A stretch of 64,000 bases of DNA from Acidobacteriota bacterium (GTDB lineage: Bacteria > Acidobacteriota > Thermoanaerobaculia > Multivoradales > Multivoraceae): assembly GCA_028877275.1 (NCBI GenBank), contig JAPPFP010000024.1:1-64000 (forward strand). The letters are read 5' to 3'. How positions within the stretch are numbered: position 1 is the first letter of the stretch; each line of letters opens with the position of its first letter. The position numbers were made by a program, and so were the translations under genes. The notes under the pieces are model-generated. The model saw only the letters and a program-made list of their open reading frames with translations. It was not told where the DNA came from and ran no database searches. Shown piece by piece: positions 32,413 through 42,900 of the stretch.

Positions 32413-34629
32413 CTACGAGTTGAAGAGGAAGGCGTTGGAGTTGAGGAGTGCCCACATCAGGTCCTGGGCCGCCGCGGTGCGGCTGGCGGAGGACTCGAAG
32501 TGGGCCTCCGCGAGCTCGGCTTCGTCGCCGGTCGGCAGGCGGCCGAGGGCGGCCAGGTAGAGCTCGGCGATCAGCTCCTCGTTGTCCAGTCCTCCGAGGA
32601 CGAGGTTCGCCACCCGGCCCTCGGGGTCGGCGATCGCGTCGGCGATGACGGAGCCGTTCAGCAGGCTCAACGCCTGCGGCAGGCTCATCTCCGTCTTCCG
32701 CTCGCACTCGCAGGCGGTCTCGCGGTCCGGCTTGCCGAACAGGTCGAGGAAGCCCTCGATGCCCATGCTCGCCGTCATCACGTGCGGATCCGGGAGCGCC
32801 GTGGCGTCGAAGTCCTCGGGGAGGGTGTCGATCTCGAAGCGGGAGTCTGTGGCGCGGGCGACGGCGTCCGCCAGTTGCTCGGCGCTCAGGCGCCGCGGTT
32901 CGTGGCGGGAGAAGTTGATCCGGTCGTCCCGGTTCCACTCGTTCGTCTGGAAGGACGACTGGTAGGCCCGGGAGGTGGCGATCGTCCGCATCAGGTGGCG
33001 GAGGTCGAAGTCGTTCTCGATCAGGTCGGCGGTCAGCGCGTTCAGGAGGGCCGCGTTGACCGGCTGGTTCGAGGCGCGGATGTCGTCGACCGGGTCGATG
33101 ATGCCGCGGCCCATGAAGTAGCTCCAGACGCGGTTCGCGATCGCCGGGGCGAAGTAGGGGTTGTTCGGCGACGTGAGCCAGTCGGCGAGCGCGGCCCGAC
33201 GGCCGAGCCCCTCGCCGAGGTCCGGCGCGCCCTCGACCGGCACCAGGTACTTCGGCGGCACGACCGCGTTCGTCTTCGGGTGCAACTGTTCGTTGTCCCG
33301 GCGCTTGTCGAAGACGATCTCCTCGCCGGTGCGGAAGCCCGGGCGGACGCCCAGGCCGGCGAAGAAGGCGGTCATCTCGAAGTACTGGTTCTGGGTCCAG
33401 CGTTCGAACGGGTGGTCGTGGCACTGGGCGCAGACCATCCGCACGCCCATGAAGAGCTGGGTCGTCGTCTCCATCGCCTCCTTCGGATCGCGGGCGGCGC
33501 GGAAGTAGCTGGCGGCCGGCTGATCGAGGGTGCTGCCGGAAGCCGTCACCAGTTCGCGGACGAGTTCGTCGTAGGGCCGGTTCTCCTCGATTGCCTCGCG
33601 CAGCCAGCCGCGGAAGGTCAGCATGCCCTTGTAGCTCATGAACTTCCGGTTGCTGCGCAACAGGTCGCCCCACTTGAGCGCCCAGTGGTCGACGTAGGCG
33701 TCGCTCGCGATCAACTCGTCGACCAGGCGGTTCCGCTTCTCCTGGGTGGGCGCGTCGTCGGCGAGGAACGCGCGCACCCGTTCCGGGGTCGGGATCTGGC
33801 CGGTGAGGTCGAGCGAGGCGCGGCGGAGGAAGGCGGCGTCGTCGACCGGTGCCGAAGGCAGAACCTCGATCCGCTGGAGCTTCTCGTCGATCAGCTCGTC
33901 GATGTAGTTGGCCTGGGGCAGGGCGGTCCACTCGAAGCCCTCGCGGCCGCTGAGCACGGTGGCGGGCGCGGTGGTGAACTGGCCCTCGTAGCGCACGAGC
34001 AGCGTGCTCTCGCCGCGTCGCAGTCCCTCGGCCACGGGGCCGGACGGCGTCTCTTCGATCGCCATCGTCTCCGTGTTGCTGCTGGTGACGTGGGCCTCGC
34101 GCGTCACGTCGCGGCTCTTGCCGTCGCCGTAGTGTGCGATGACGGTCGCCTGCTGCCGCATCCCCGGCCGGTTCATGAAGACCTCGGCCGGGTGGATCTC
34201 AAGGCGTTCGACCCGGTCGCGCGCGAGATCCCCGTAGGGCACGCCCGCCCTGATCCAGTCGAGGATGAGGTTGTAGTAGCGGCCGCCGGGATCGAGGCGC
34301 AGGCCGCCTTCGTGGGGGACCTGCATCGTCGGCTTGGCGAGCATGAGGGAGCGCGCCGGGTCGGCACGGTTGAAGCGGCGGCCGGACATGTCGTAGAGCA
34401 GCGACTGGTAGTCGAACTCGGGGTCGTAGCCGCGAAGCGACAGCTTGAAGCCGTTCTTGCCCTTGGCTGCGCCGTGGCAGGTGCCGTTGGAGCAGCCGAC
34501 CTTGTTCATTGCGGGCAGGACGTCGCGGATGAAGGTGACGGGTTCGGCGGCGTCGGTCGCGGCGTTGGCGGCGGCGCCGGGGATTGTGGCGGCGATCGTG
34601 AGTGCGAGGGCGATGCAGGGACTTTTCAT
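32413..34629 (-). CDS. DUF1549/DUF1553 protein with CX4CH motif (copy 1)
   Basis: A 738-residue exported protein with a signal peptide to about residue 24. Then comes a cytochrome-like segment with C46-SNGT-C51-H52 (CX4CH rather than CxxCH) and a strand-rich domain to about residue 250. DUF1549 (PSCyt2) includes LDLTGQIPTPERVRAFLAD, WALKWGDLLRSNRKF and VCAQCHDHPFERWTQ, a second, CxxCH motif within CAQCHDH. DUF1553 (PSD1) includes NRVWSYFMGRGI, SRAYQSSFQTNEWN and LSLLNGSV. The ATG at 34629 overlaps the preceding gene's stop (ATGA). Haem c is presumably attached at CAQCH and possibly at CX4CH. It pairs with a DUF1501 protein; a surface redox enzyme is inferred. Confidence 0.88.
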   Translation of the reverse strand: MKSPCIALALTIAATIPGAAANAATDAAEPVTFIRDVLPAMNKVGCSNGTCHGAAKGKNGFKLSLRGYDPEFDYQSLLYDMSGRRFNRADPARSLMLAKPTMQVPHEGGLRLDPGGRYYNLILDWIRAGVPYGDLARDRVERLEIHPAEVFMNRPGMRQQATVIAHYGDGKSRDVTREAHVTSSNTETMAIEETPSGPVAEGLRRGESTLLVRYEGQFTTAPATVLSGREGFEWTALPQANYIDELIDEKLQRIEVLPSAPVDDAAFLRRASLDLTGQIPTPERVRAFLADDAPTQEKRNRLVDELIASDAYVDHWALKWGDLLRSNRKFMSYKGMLTFRGWLREAIEENRPYDELVRELVTASGSTLDQPAASYFRAARDPKEAMETTTQLFMGVRMVCAQCHDHPFERWTQNQYFEMTAFFAGLGVRPGFRTGEEIVFDKRRDNEQLHPKTNAVVPPKYLVPVEGAPDLGEGLGRRAALADWLTSPNNPYFAPAIANRVWSYFMGRGIIDPVDDIRASNQPVNAALLNALTADLIENDFDLRHLMRTIATSRAYQSSFQTNEWNRDDRINFSRHEPRRLSAEQLADAVARATDSRFEIDTLPEDFDATALPDPHVMTASMGIEGFLDLFGKPDRETACECERKTEMSLPQALSLLNGSVIADAIADPEGRVANLVLGGLDNEELIAELYLAALGRLPTGDEAELAEAHFESSASRTAAAQDLMWALLNSNAFLFNS

Positions 34630-37097
34630 TTGGCCTTCACCTCCATTCGCGCGGCTACGGGGACCGTAGTGTAGGCGGAGCGGACTTCCCGCTCTCCGGC
34701 CAGCCAGGACGACGAGGCGATCAGGAAGTCGTAGTCGCCCGCTTCGACGGCGTCCGACGCCTCGCAGTCCAGCCGGAACCTGCCGTCGTCGCCGGGCTCG
34801 ACTTCGGTGCTGTCGCAGACGACGCCGGTAGGCAGCGCGTCGGCGCGCAGTTCGACCGGCTGCTGGAAGCTCTCCTCGCGGTGCAGGACACCTTCGACCG
34901 TACCCTTTCTGCCGGACCGGAGGCTCGCGTTGCTGACCTCGATGCGGTAGCCCGGGACGATCTCGAGCGTCACGCCGGGCGTGTAGAGGCGCTCGGGACG
35001 TCCGCCCACGGCGACTTCGCCGGTGAGGGTCACGGTGTAGCGGTCGTGCTGGGTGCCGTCGCTGCTTCGGATCAGCTTCCTGCCCTCGGACTTGTTGTAG
35101 TCGGTCTTCTCGGTCGTTTCGACCCGAAACTCGCCCACGCCCACACCGATCAGGGCAGTGACGACCATGGGCGGTTTCACCGGAGCGTCCTCGCCCGGTG
35201 GCGCCTCGAACTTCCACTCGAAGTCGAACGGCATGCCCTTGACCAGCCTCACCGTCTCGGGCTCCAGGGCGACCAGCCGCGGTCCGGGCCGGCCGGTGAG
35301 CAGGACCGGCAGGCGCGTCTCCAGCCAGGGAGCGCTGAACGACCGCTCGGCCTCCGTCGTGTAGCTGCGACCGTCGCCGGCGCGGACCGCGGTCGTGCTT
35401 CCCGGCAGGGTCGCCCGGCGGCGGATCACGGTGCCGTCCTCGAGCACGGCTTCGCCCCAGATCTCCAGGTCGAAGCGCTGGCGCGGAGCGTCGAGATCGG
35501 CGGTGACCAGGATCCGCCCGGAGCGCGCCAGAGTCCGTGTGTCGAGGTCGCGCACCTCCCTGGTGATCCATCCGTCCCGGGCCTCGATGCCGGCGGGCGG
35601 TTCCTCGACGTAGAGACGGATCGGACCCAGATAGCCGCGGCGCACCGCGCCGACCTCGATCGGCTTCGAAGCGCCGTTGTTGAGCGTCAACTGAGCGGTG
35701 CTCAGGCGAAGCCCGAAGTCCGGGCCGTTTGCGGTCGCCGTCAGCCGGTAGCCGAAACGTGGACCACCGCGCCCGACCAGGTCCTCGACCGTGACGTGCA
35801 GCTCGTCCGCCCCTTCCGGTGTCTCGACCATGACCCAGGGGTCGAAGGAGGTGGCGGTCGGCGACAGCAGCCGGAAGGTGTCGGGATCGGGGATGTCGTC
35901 GCCGGAGGAGGCCAGGTACTCCCCGTCCGGCGTCGTGACGGTCAGCACGCCGAAGAGGTCGGAGGAGCCGAGCGCGGCTCCCTCGACCTCGATCAGGAGT
36001 CGCTGGCCCGGCTCGGCGGCGATCCGGTAGCGGTCCACCTCGCCGGCGTCGTCGATCCGCCCGTTGACGACCACGGGCGTGCTCAGGACTTCGTCGGGGG
36101 CCGTCTGGCTCTCGAGGACCTCGGGGTGGCTGCCGACGACCACCTGGAACGGCAGGGCCGCGCTGGCCTTCGCGGCGGAGGGGCCGACGCTGTCGAAGGC
36201 GTTCTCCGTGCCGACGGCACGGGCGACTTCTCTGGTTGTGGCCGCGCTGCCGCCGGTGAGCCCGAATCGCGTCTCCTCGCCGCGGCGCGCTCCCAGCGGG
36301 AAGACAGCGTCGGCGTAGTCGTAGTCCGAGGCGGCGATCAGCTTCAGACGGTAGAAGTTCCGCCGCTGGTCGCTGAAACGGGCGTCGTGGACCTCGACGG
36401 TGTACTCGCCGGCCTCGGGCGGCTGCCAGTCGAGACGGGCGTCGACGTCGATGCCGGGACCCTCCTGGTTGAAGGCGATCTCGCGGCCGCCTGTATCGAG
36501 CAACCGCAGCACCGGATCGATCGCCGAGCCGACGCGCCGTGCCTCGACCTCCAGCACGATCCGTTCGCCTGACGCCGCCTGGAAGCGATAGCGGTCCCGT
36601 TCCGCCCCGTCGAGGGTGCCGTTGACGACGACCGGCAGTGCATCGATCCGGGGCGCTTCGGCGACGTTGCCGGCCTCGCGCAGACTCTGCTCGGAGACTT
36701 CGGACACGGTGTCCACCCGGAACAGCAGGGCGTTCGACAGCCCGTCGTCGCTGATGGCGCGCAGCGGGTAGAGCCCCGGCGCGGCGTCGGCGTCGATCTC
36801 GACCAGGAAGACGGCGGCCTGGAGGTTGCGGTCGTTCGGCCGCCGCTGCTTCTGCAGCCGGTCCTCGTCGGCGGCCTCGCCGAGACGGGCGAACGAACCG
36901 GGCAGCGTGCTCTCGATCTCCATCTCGCCTGCGACACCGTAGCCCTCGATCACGAGCCGCAGGGCCCGCCCCTGCTGGCCGCCGTGCGGGTGCATGTCGA
37001 CGAGATTCGGCGGCGGCCCCGCGGCGCTGGCGACCGCGGCGACGGCGATGCCGGCGAGCGAATGGGACGCGCCTCGCAGCAGTCGATGACCGTTCAC
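34626..37097 (-). CDS. exported multi-domain protein with PPC-like beta-sandwich domains
   Basis: An 823-residue protein with signal peptide (residues 1-26) and an almost wholly beta composition. Two stretches match the bacterial pre-peptidase C-terminal (PPC) domain: about residues 155-250 (VVNGTLDGAERDRYRFQA, ending AGEYTVEVHDARF) and about 325-440 (VVNGRIDDAGEVDRYRIAA, ending ELHVTVEDL). No peptidase motif is present, so these are probably binding or spacer modules. The C-terminal 250 residues look like two further Ig-like strands sets. Four-base overlaps with genes on both sides (ATGA) place it firmly inside the DUF1501/DUF1553 operon. Probably the extracellular binding partner of the system. 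Confidence 0.8.
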   Translation of the reverse strand: MNGHRLLRGASHSLAGIAVAAVASAAGPPPNLVDMHPHGGQQGRALRLVIEGYGVAGEMEIESTLPGSFARLGEAADEDRLQKQRRPNDRNLQAAVFLVEIDADAAPGLYPLRAISDDGLSNALLFRVDTVSEVSEQSLREAGNVAEAPRIDALPVVVNGTLDGAERDRYRFQAASGERIVLEVEARRVGSAIDPVLRLLDTGGREIAFNQEGPGIDVDARLDWQPPEAGEYTVEVHDARFSDQRRNFYRLKLIAASDYDYADAVFPLGARRGEETRFGLTGGSAATTREVARAVGTENAFDSVGPSAAKASAALPFQVVVGSHPEVLESQTAPDEVLSTPVVVNGRIDDAGEVDRYRIAAEPGQRLLIEVEGAALGSSDLFGVLTVTTPDGEYLASSGDDIPDPDTFRLLSPTATSFDPWVMVETPEGADELHVTVEDLVGRGGPRFGYRLTATANGPDFGLRLSTAQLTLNNGASKPIEVGAVRRGYLGPIRLYVEEPPAGIEARDGWITREVRDLDTRTLARSGRILVTADLDAPRQRFDLEIWGEAVLEDGTVIRRRATLPGSTTAVRAGDGRSYTTEAERSFSAPWLETRLPVLLTGRPGPRLVALEPETVRLVKGMPFDFEWKFEAPPGEDAPVKPPMVVTALIGVGVGEFRVETTEKTDYNKSEGRKLIRSSDGTQHDRYTVTLTGEVAVGGRPERLYTPGVTLEIVPGYRIEVSNASLRSGRKGTVEGVLHREESFQQPVELRADALPTGVVCDSTEVEPGDDGRFRLDCEASDAVEAGDYDFLIASSSWLAGEREVRSAYTTVPVAARMEVKAK

Positions 37098-38476
37098 GGC
37101 GCTCCTCCGGCGGTCGTCTCTCCCCGGAGTTCGCCCTCCAGCGGCACCGGCACGAACTCCTGCAGCAGTTCGCCGTCGCCGGCGCGGTAGAGCCTCAAGC
37201 GACCGTCGAAGCCCGCAGTCGCCAGTTCGGCGCCGGTCGGGTCGAACGCCATCGTGTAGATGCCGGCAGCGTGGCCGGAAGCGGTGGCCGTACGTTCGCC
37301 GGTTTCCAGGTCGTAGATCGGCACGGTCGCCGCGGCGCCTCCGACCGCGAGACGGTCGCCGCGCGGGTCCACCGCGAGCGCGAAGATCTCCCCGTCCTGG
37401 CGTTCGAACTCCCGCACCAGGGTGGAGTCGTCGGCGATCAGCATCTTCCGGGTGCGGTCCATCCGGTAGTAGTACGGCACGCGGTCCTCACCGCCGATGA
37501 CCACCGCCTCGATTCGCGGATTCCGGACGATCGCCGCAAGCTCGCCGCGCAGCAGGTTGACGTTCTCGATGAAGGCGCCGCTCGAGGCGTCGATCAGCTT
37601 GGCGGCCCGGTCGCGGCCCACGGAAACGATCCGCCGCCCGTCGCCGCCGAAGACGACGCCGAGCACCCAGTTCTCGTGGTGGTTCATCCGCAGCAGCTCC
37701 CGGCCGCTGGTCGCCTGGTGGATGCGAACCGTGTGGTCGGCGCAACCGATCGCGAGCCGACGTTCGTCCGGCGACACGGCGAGCCCGAACAATGTGTCGT
37801 GACAGAGCATGTTCGACACCCGGAGCTTCCGGTCCTCGACGTCCCAGATCTGGATCTCGCCGAAACGTGCCGGCGTCCCGCCGGTGGCGATCAACCGACC
37901 GTTCCTGAGAAACGCGAGCCCCTGGATGCGCTCCGAGACGCTGCTGAAGCGAGCCACCAGGCTGTCGCCGCTGCCGATCTTCGAGCGCCGGTGGAGCAGC
38001 ACCTCCCGGTTGCCCGACACCGCCAGCCACTCCCCATCGGCGGAGTAGGCGACCGCCGTGATCACCGGCGGCTGGTGGTAGACGATTGGCCCCGTCGCCA
38101 CGCCGAGCCGCATCTCCTCCGGCGTGTCGTCGGCAGCCCCGGCCGCGATCCAATCGCTGATCGCGGCAATCTCCGCCTCCGCCAGCGGTTCCGCGCGCAT
38201 CGGCATCGCCGGCTCGATCTCCCCCCGAAGCATCTGGAGCATCCGGCTCTCGTCCGGCTTGCCGGCGACAAAGGCAGGACCGCTCATCCCGCCCGCGGCC
38301 AGCCCGTCGAAGCTGGTCAGGTTCAACTCACCACCCAACTGCGCCGGCTGATGGCACCCCTGACACCGCATCTGAATCACCGGCCAGACGTCCCGGTAGT
38401 AGCTGGGAGCTGATTCCTGAGCGGCTATGGCGGTCGCGCAGAGTACCGCCACGATTGCTACGGCAAGAATCCGGAT
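37094..38476 (-). CDS. cytochrome c-WD40 beta-propeller protein (non-canonical start)
   Basis: About 460 residues. A short signal peptide (ILAVAIVAVLCATAIAAQ) is followed by a planctomycete-type cytochrome c domain with C-Q-G-C-H, then LTSFDGLAAGG, GKPDESRML and AISDWIAAGA. The rest is a seven-bladed WD40 propeller (ITAVAYSADGEWLAVSG, IWDVEDRKLR, LAVSPDERRLAIG, VYDLETGERTAT-like blades, ending AGFDGRLRLYRAGDGELL). No ATG, GTG or TTG in frame precedes the signal peptide after the upstream gene's stop. An ATC at 38476, four bases after GGAGG, gives the best start (MRILAVAIV). ATT at 38470 or GTG at 38452 (leader too short) are alternatives. Overlaps the PPC gene by four bases. Presumed electron-carrying scaffold. 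Confidence 0.8.
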   Translation of the reverse strand: MRILAVAIVAVLCATAIAAQESAPSYYRDVWPVIQMRCQGCHQPAQLGGELNLTSFDGLAAGGMSGPAFVAGKPDESRMLQMLRGEIEPAMPMRAEPLAEAEIAAISDWIAAGAADDTPEEMRLGVATGPIVYHQPPVITAVAYSADGEWLAVSGNREVLLHRRSKIGSGDSLVARFSSVSERIQGLAFLRNGRLIATGGTPARFGEIQIWDVEDRKLRVSNMLCHDTLFGLAVSPDERRLAIGCADHTVRIHQATSGRELLRMNHHENWVLGVVFGGDGRRIVSVGRDRAAKLIDASSGAFIENVNLLRGELAAIVRNPRIEAVVIGGEDRVPYYYRMDRTRKMLIADDSTLVREFERQDGEIFALAVDPRGDRLAVGGAAATVPIYDLETGERTATASGHAAGIYTMAFDPTGAELATAGFDGRLRLYRAGDGELLQEFVPVPLEGELRGETTAGGAP

Positions 38477-38480
38477 TCCG

Positions 38481-38485
38481 CCTCC
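38481..38485 (-). promoter_or_regulatory. GGAGG ribosome site before a possible ATC start
   Basis: The only Shine-Dalgarno-like sequence upstream of the cytochrome-WD40 signal peptide. It stands four bases before ATC (38476) and ten before ATT (38470). Confidence 0.5.
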
Positions 38486-38492
38486 GGCGGAT

Positions 38493-38510
38493 GCCGGCCA
38501 GAAGGCCGGC
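38493..38510. repeat. perfect 7-bp hairpin, possible REP-like palindrome
   Basis: GCCGGCC, loop AGAA, GGCCGGC. It lies in the only sizeable gap of the core operon, with a second hairpin (GGCGG/CCGCC, loop GTGC) at 38554-38567. There is no T-run on either side. Could be an mRNA processing or stabilising structure, or a dispersed palindromic element. Confidence 0.55.
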
Positions 38511-38570
38511 GCACCGACCTCCGCAGGAATCTGCCCCCCGCGGCCCCGGCTCAGGCGGGTGCCCGCCGCC

Positions 38571-39989
38571 CTACGCCAGGATCTCAGAGACCACATTGCC
38601 GTGGACGTCGGTGAGGCGGAAGTCGCGGCCGCCGTAGCGGTAGGTGAGGTTCGTGTGGTCGATGCCGAGGAGGTGGAGGACGGTGGCCCAGAGGTCGTAG
38701 ATTGTGACCTCGTCCTCGACGACGTGGTAGCCGAAGTCGTCCGTCGCGCCGTGGATCGTGCCGCCCTTGATGCCGCCGCCGGCGAGCCAGATCGAGAAGC
38801 CGAACGGGTTGTGATCGCGGCCATCGGAGCCCTGGTGGAACGGCGTGCGGCCGAACTCGCCGGCCCAGATGACGAGCGTCTCGTCGAGCAGGCCACGGGC
38901 CTTCAAGTCCTTCAGGAGTCCGGCGATCGGCTGATCGACCTGGAGCGCCATGTTCCGGTGGCCGACCTCGAGGCCGGTGTGCTGGTCCCACGGGTTCGCC
39001 GACTGCCCCGCGTCGGTCGGTTCCGGCAGGCAGCTCAACTCGACGAAGCGCACGCCGCGTTCCACCAGCCGCCGCGCCAGCAGACATTGGCGGCCGTAGT
39101 CCGCCGTCGTCTGGTTCGGGTGGTCCAGCGCGTAGAGCTCACGTGTCGCCCGGGTCTCGCCGCTGATGTCGCAGAGTTCGGGCACCTCGGCCTGCATCCG
39201 GAACGCGGTCTCGTAGTTGCGCACCGCCGCCTCGACGTCGGCATGGCCGCCGAGCCGATCGAGGAAGGCCCGATCCATCTCCGCCACGAAGTCGAGCCGC
39301 TCGCGCTGTGCCGCCTGGGCCTCCAGCGCCTGGATGTTCTGAACCGCGTCCTCGGCGTCGCCGCGCAGGATGGAGCCCTGGAACTCTGCCGGCAGGTAGC
39401 CGTTGCTGTAGATGCCGACACCGCCGTGCGGGATGCCGGCCTGACCGCTCTGCAGGACGACGAAGCCGGGCAGGTTCTCGTTCTCGGTGCCGAGCCCGTA
39501 GTTCACCCAAGCGCCGGCGGACGGGTGGCCGACCAGCGGGAAGCCGGTGTGGAAGAAGTAGTTGCCCTGGGCGTGCTCGTTCACCGTGCTCGTCATCGAG
39601 CGGATGACAGCCAGGTCGTCGACGCACTCGCCGACGTGGGGAAACATGCTGCTGACCGGGATGCCGCTCTCGCCGTACTGCTTGAACGGGAAGGGCGAGG
39701 CGAAGATGTTTCCGTTCTGGTTGAACTGGGTGCGCTCGATCTTCGTCGGCATCGGCTTGCCGTGATCGCGGTCGAGCAGAGGCTTCGGATCGAACGAGTC
39801 GACTTGGGACACGCCGCCCGACATGTAGAGGAAGATGACGTGCCGGGCGCGGGCTCGCGGTTGGCCGTGGGCCGCTCCGGGCAGGAGCGCCGAGCCGAGC
39901 ATGCCGTTCAGCGCGATCGCGCCGAACCCGGTCGAGACCTGGGCCAGCATCCGCCGGCGGCTCATCAGGGAACACTCGTGGTCGCTCAT
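38571..39989 (-). CDS. DUF1501 protein (copy 2)
   Basis: A 472-residue paralogue of the DUF1501 protein encoded downstream. The leader has [23 protein letters not shown], a twin-arginine-type n-region, so export by Tat is likely. Core blocks are [99 protein letters not shown] and [17 protein letters not shown]. These carry the histidines and acids expected to hold metal in the phosphatase/sulfatase-type fold. It begins four bases inside the end of the large DUF1553 gene (ATGA), so it is translationally coupled to it. Copy 1 and copy 2 belong to different subgroups of the family, so the modules are not a simple recent duplication. Confidence 0.9.
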   Translation of the reverse strand: MSDHECSLMSRRRMLAQVSTGFGAIALNGMLGSALLPGAAHGQPRARARHVIFLYMSGGVSQVDSFDPKPLLDRDHGKPMPTKIERTQFNQNGNIFASPFPFKQYGESGIPVSSMFPHVGECVDDLAVIRSMTSTVNEHAQGNYFFHTGFPLVGHPSAGAWVNYGLGTENENLPGFVVLQSGQAGIPHGGVGIYSNGYLPAEFQGSILRGDAEDAVQNIQALEAQAAQRERLDFVAEMDRAFLDRLGGHADVEAAVRNYETAFRMQAEVPELCDISGETRATRELYALDHPNQTTADYGRQCLLARRLVERGVRFVELSCLPEPTDAGQSANPWDQHTGLEVGHRNMALQVDQPIAGLLKDLKARGLLDETLVIWAGEFGRTPFHQGSDGRDHNPFGFSIWLAGGGIKGGTIHGATDDFGYHVVEDEVTIYDLWATVLHLLGIDHTNLTYRYGGRDFRLTDVHGNVVSEILA

Positions 39990-42900
39990 CGGAGGTACAT
40001 GAACTCCTTCAGGTTGAACATGGCGTGCGCCAGTCGGCGCCATGCGTCGCCGCCGCCGGCGCTCTGCTCGAGCTGGTCCGCCTCCGCCTCGAGGCGGGCG
40101 ATGCGGGACCAACTGCTGCGGTAGATGCGCGCCTGCTCCGCTTCGGACGGAGCTTCGATGTTGCCGAGCGCGGAGGCCGCGATGTCAGCCGGCGCCAGGA
40201 CGCGGTCGTAGAGGCGGGCCTGGAGCACTCCAAGGGGCGCATCTCCGGCGCCCGTGAACTGGACGCGACCCTTCTCCAGGCTCATCGGAAGCTCCTGTCG
40301 GACGCTCTCCGGGTCGGTCTCGGCACCGTTCCGGTAGGCGGTCCAGGCGCCCCTGCCGTCCAGTGCCAGGACCAGGTGCACCGGTCCTGGCTCCGCTCCG
40401 CCGGCGACCCAAGCCTCGAGCGTGTACTCGTCGAGCGAACGCTGGATCGGTTTCGATGTCACGACATCCGACGTCCCGAGCCACAGTGCGCCGTCGTCCT
40501 GGCGAACATGGCGGCCCAGCCTGAGCGGGAGAAAGCCGATCGCGTCGTAGACGCGGCCGTTCTTGGGCTGGTCCTCGAACTCCCACGCTGCCATCGCTTT
40601 GGGCGCCGAGGCCCGGTGGTAGAAGCGGAGCACGCCGCGCGTCTTATCCGCGGTGAACTCGCGGATCCCGGCGCTCTCCTCGCGGCGGTCCAGGGCCGCC
40701 GCGTTCCAGGCTTCCACGTCCTCCCGAGCGGGCTTGCGGTCCTGGGCCTGGTCGAGGAACCGCTCGGCCGCGCCGAGTTCCGGTTCGGTCGGGAGCCGGC
40801 CGAGGGCGAGGCGGAACATGGCGGCGATGCGTTCCCGGTCGCTGTGCAGGCCGGGGTCCCGGGCGATCCGGTCGGCGAAGCGAGCGGCCAGATGCATGAC
40901 CTGGGTGTTGTTCATCATGAGCAGCGACTGGGCGGGCACGTTCGTCTGGTCGCGCTGGCCCTTGGTCGTCACCGGGGTGGGCAGGTCGAGCGTGTGGAGC
41001 AGGGGATCCGGCTGGTTGCGAATGACCTGAACGTAGACGCTGCGCCGGTTCGACCAGCCGGGTTCCGGGAGGGTTTCGCTGGTGGCGACCGGTTCGAGTT
41101 GACCGGCGGCGATCAGCATCGAGTCGCGTACCGCCTCGGCCTCCAGGCGGCGCAGGTGGGCATGGGAGAGGAGGTCGTTCCGGGGATCCCGTTCCCGCGC
41201 GGCGGCCGGCGGCGTCGACTCGAGCTGGAAGGCCCGGCTCGAGGCGAGCCGCCGGACGAACGTCTTCAGGGACCAGCCGTCCTCCCGCAGCGTCGTCGCC
41301 AGGTGATCGAGCAGGGCGGCGTTCGACGGGAGCTCGCCCATCTGCCCGAAGTTGTCCGGCGTGGCGACGATGCCGCGGCCGAACGTGTGGACCCAGAGAC
41401 GGTTCGCGATGACGCGGGCCGTGAGCGGGTTGCCGGGGTCCATGATGCTCTCGGCCAGGGCCAGCCGCGGGTGAACGGAGTCAGCGTAGGGCTCGGGGTC
41501 GATCGCTTCGAGGAAGCGCTGGGCTACGGGTTCACCGAGCTGCCGGTGATTGCCCCGCTCCATCAGCGGCTGATCGAAGCGCGGACCGGCGAGCACCGCC
41601 GGGGAGCGGGTCGGCACGGGGACCGCCTCCTCGAGCTTCCGGATCGAGGCGACGATCGGCTCCGCTTCCGGGACGTCGCCGACGTCGTTCGGAAGCAGGC
41701 CGCGCCGAACGAAGCTCGCCAGAAAGCGGGCCTCGGCGTCGGTCATCGAACCGTCGCGCCAGGCCGCGACGGCGCCCTGGACCGCTTCGCCGTAGCGGGC
41801 CGCCAGTTCGTCGCGGTCGCCGGGCGCTCCTTCGATCTCGAACAGGGGCGCCGTGAACTCGGCGGGCTGGTCGTGGGGAAGCTCGCCGGTTTCGTCGAGC
41901 ACCACGGCTTCGGTGATCCCGAACCATGAGCGGTCCGACCGCCCACCGGAACTCTCCCCGGTCATCGGGTGATCGGCGGCCGTGACCAGCTCGATGTAGG
42001 CGTGGTCGCCGTCCCAGTAGTCGAGGTCCCAGTGCTGCCAGCGCCACTCGCCGTCCGACAGGGTCTCGATCGGATAGACCTCGCCGCGCTGAGGGTAGTT
42101 CTGGACCACGTAGCGCGCGACGGCGCCGCCGCGGCCGGCGATCCGCACGGCCAGCTTCTGCCTGGCCTCGATGAGGAACCGCGGTGACGAAAAGGTGCCG
42201 TTGTGGCGGTTGGTGAGCGAGTGCGTGTAGACGCCGCCCGGCAGAATGTCGGCGACGATCGTCCCGCCGCCCTGAGCAACCTCGTAGCTTCCGGCCCCTT
42301 GGGGCTTCGCGTCCGGAAGACCGTTGCCGTGCCGGTACCACTTCTCGACGTCCTCGGTTCGGCTCAGGTCCCAGCGCCTTACGGCGGGTGCCTGTTGCCG
42401 GGCTTCGAGCTGCTGCCTGCTCCGTTCGTAGGCGGCGGCCAGTTCCTGCCACTGCTTCGCGAAGGCCCCGCGGCCGCGGATCCCGCGTGTCCGGACGTAA
42501 GGGTAGAGGGGGTCGTAGGGAGACTGGCCGCCCGTGAGTGCCGCGGCCCACGGGCCGTCCGGCTGCCGCAGCCTGGCCGGTACGCTGGCGGCCGCGTCGA
42601 TCCATGCCTCGGCGAGTACCTGCTTCAGGTCCGCCTTGAGCCGGGTCAGGTCGTCACGGTGGGCGTTTCGCCGCGCCTCGTCGTCGATCGTCTGGACGCC
42701 CGGGCGGCCGTTCACCAGCGTGCCGTAGAGGGCGTAGAAGTCGGTCTGACTGATCGCGTCGAACTTGTGGTCGTGGCAGCGGGCGCAGGCGACGGTCATC
42801 CCCAGGAACGCCTTGGAGACGACGTCGATCTGGTTCTCTGTGAACCGGACCTGTTCGTCGAGGGCGTCGGTGGGGCCGAAGCCGTGCAGGACGAAGCGGT

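Noticed and set aside
24410..34674. Very long plus-strand open frames opposite the DUF3604 and DUF1501/DUF1553 genes (over 1000 codons each)
   Set aside because: High GC makes long antisense frames common. They lack motifs, leaders and ribosome sites, while the opposite strands carry well-defined domains.
38493..38567. Intrinsic terminator after DUF1501 copy 2
   Set aside because: The hairpins lack a following T-run on the minus strand and the next gene is tightly linked in function; kept only as hairpins.
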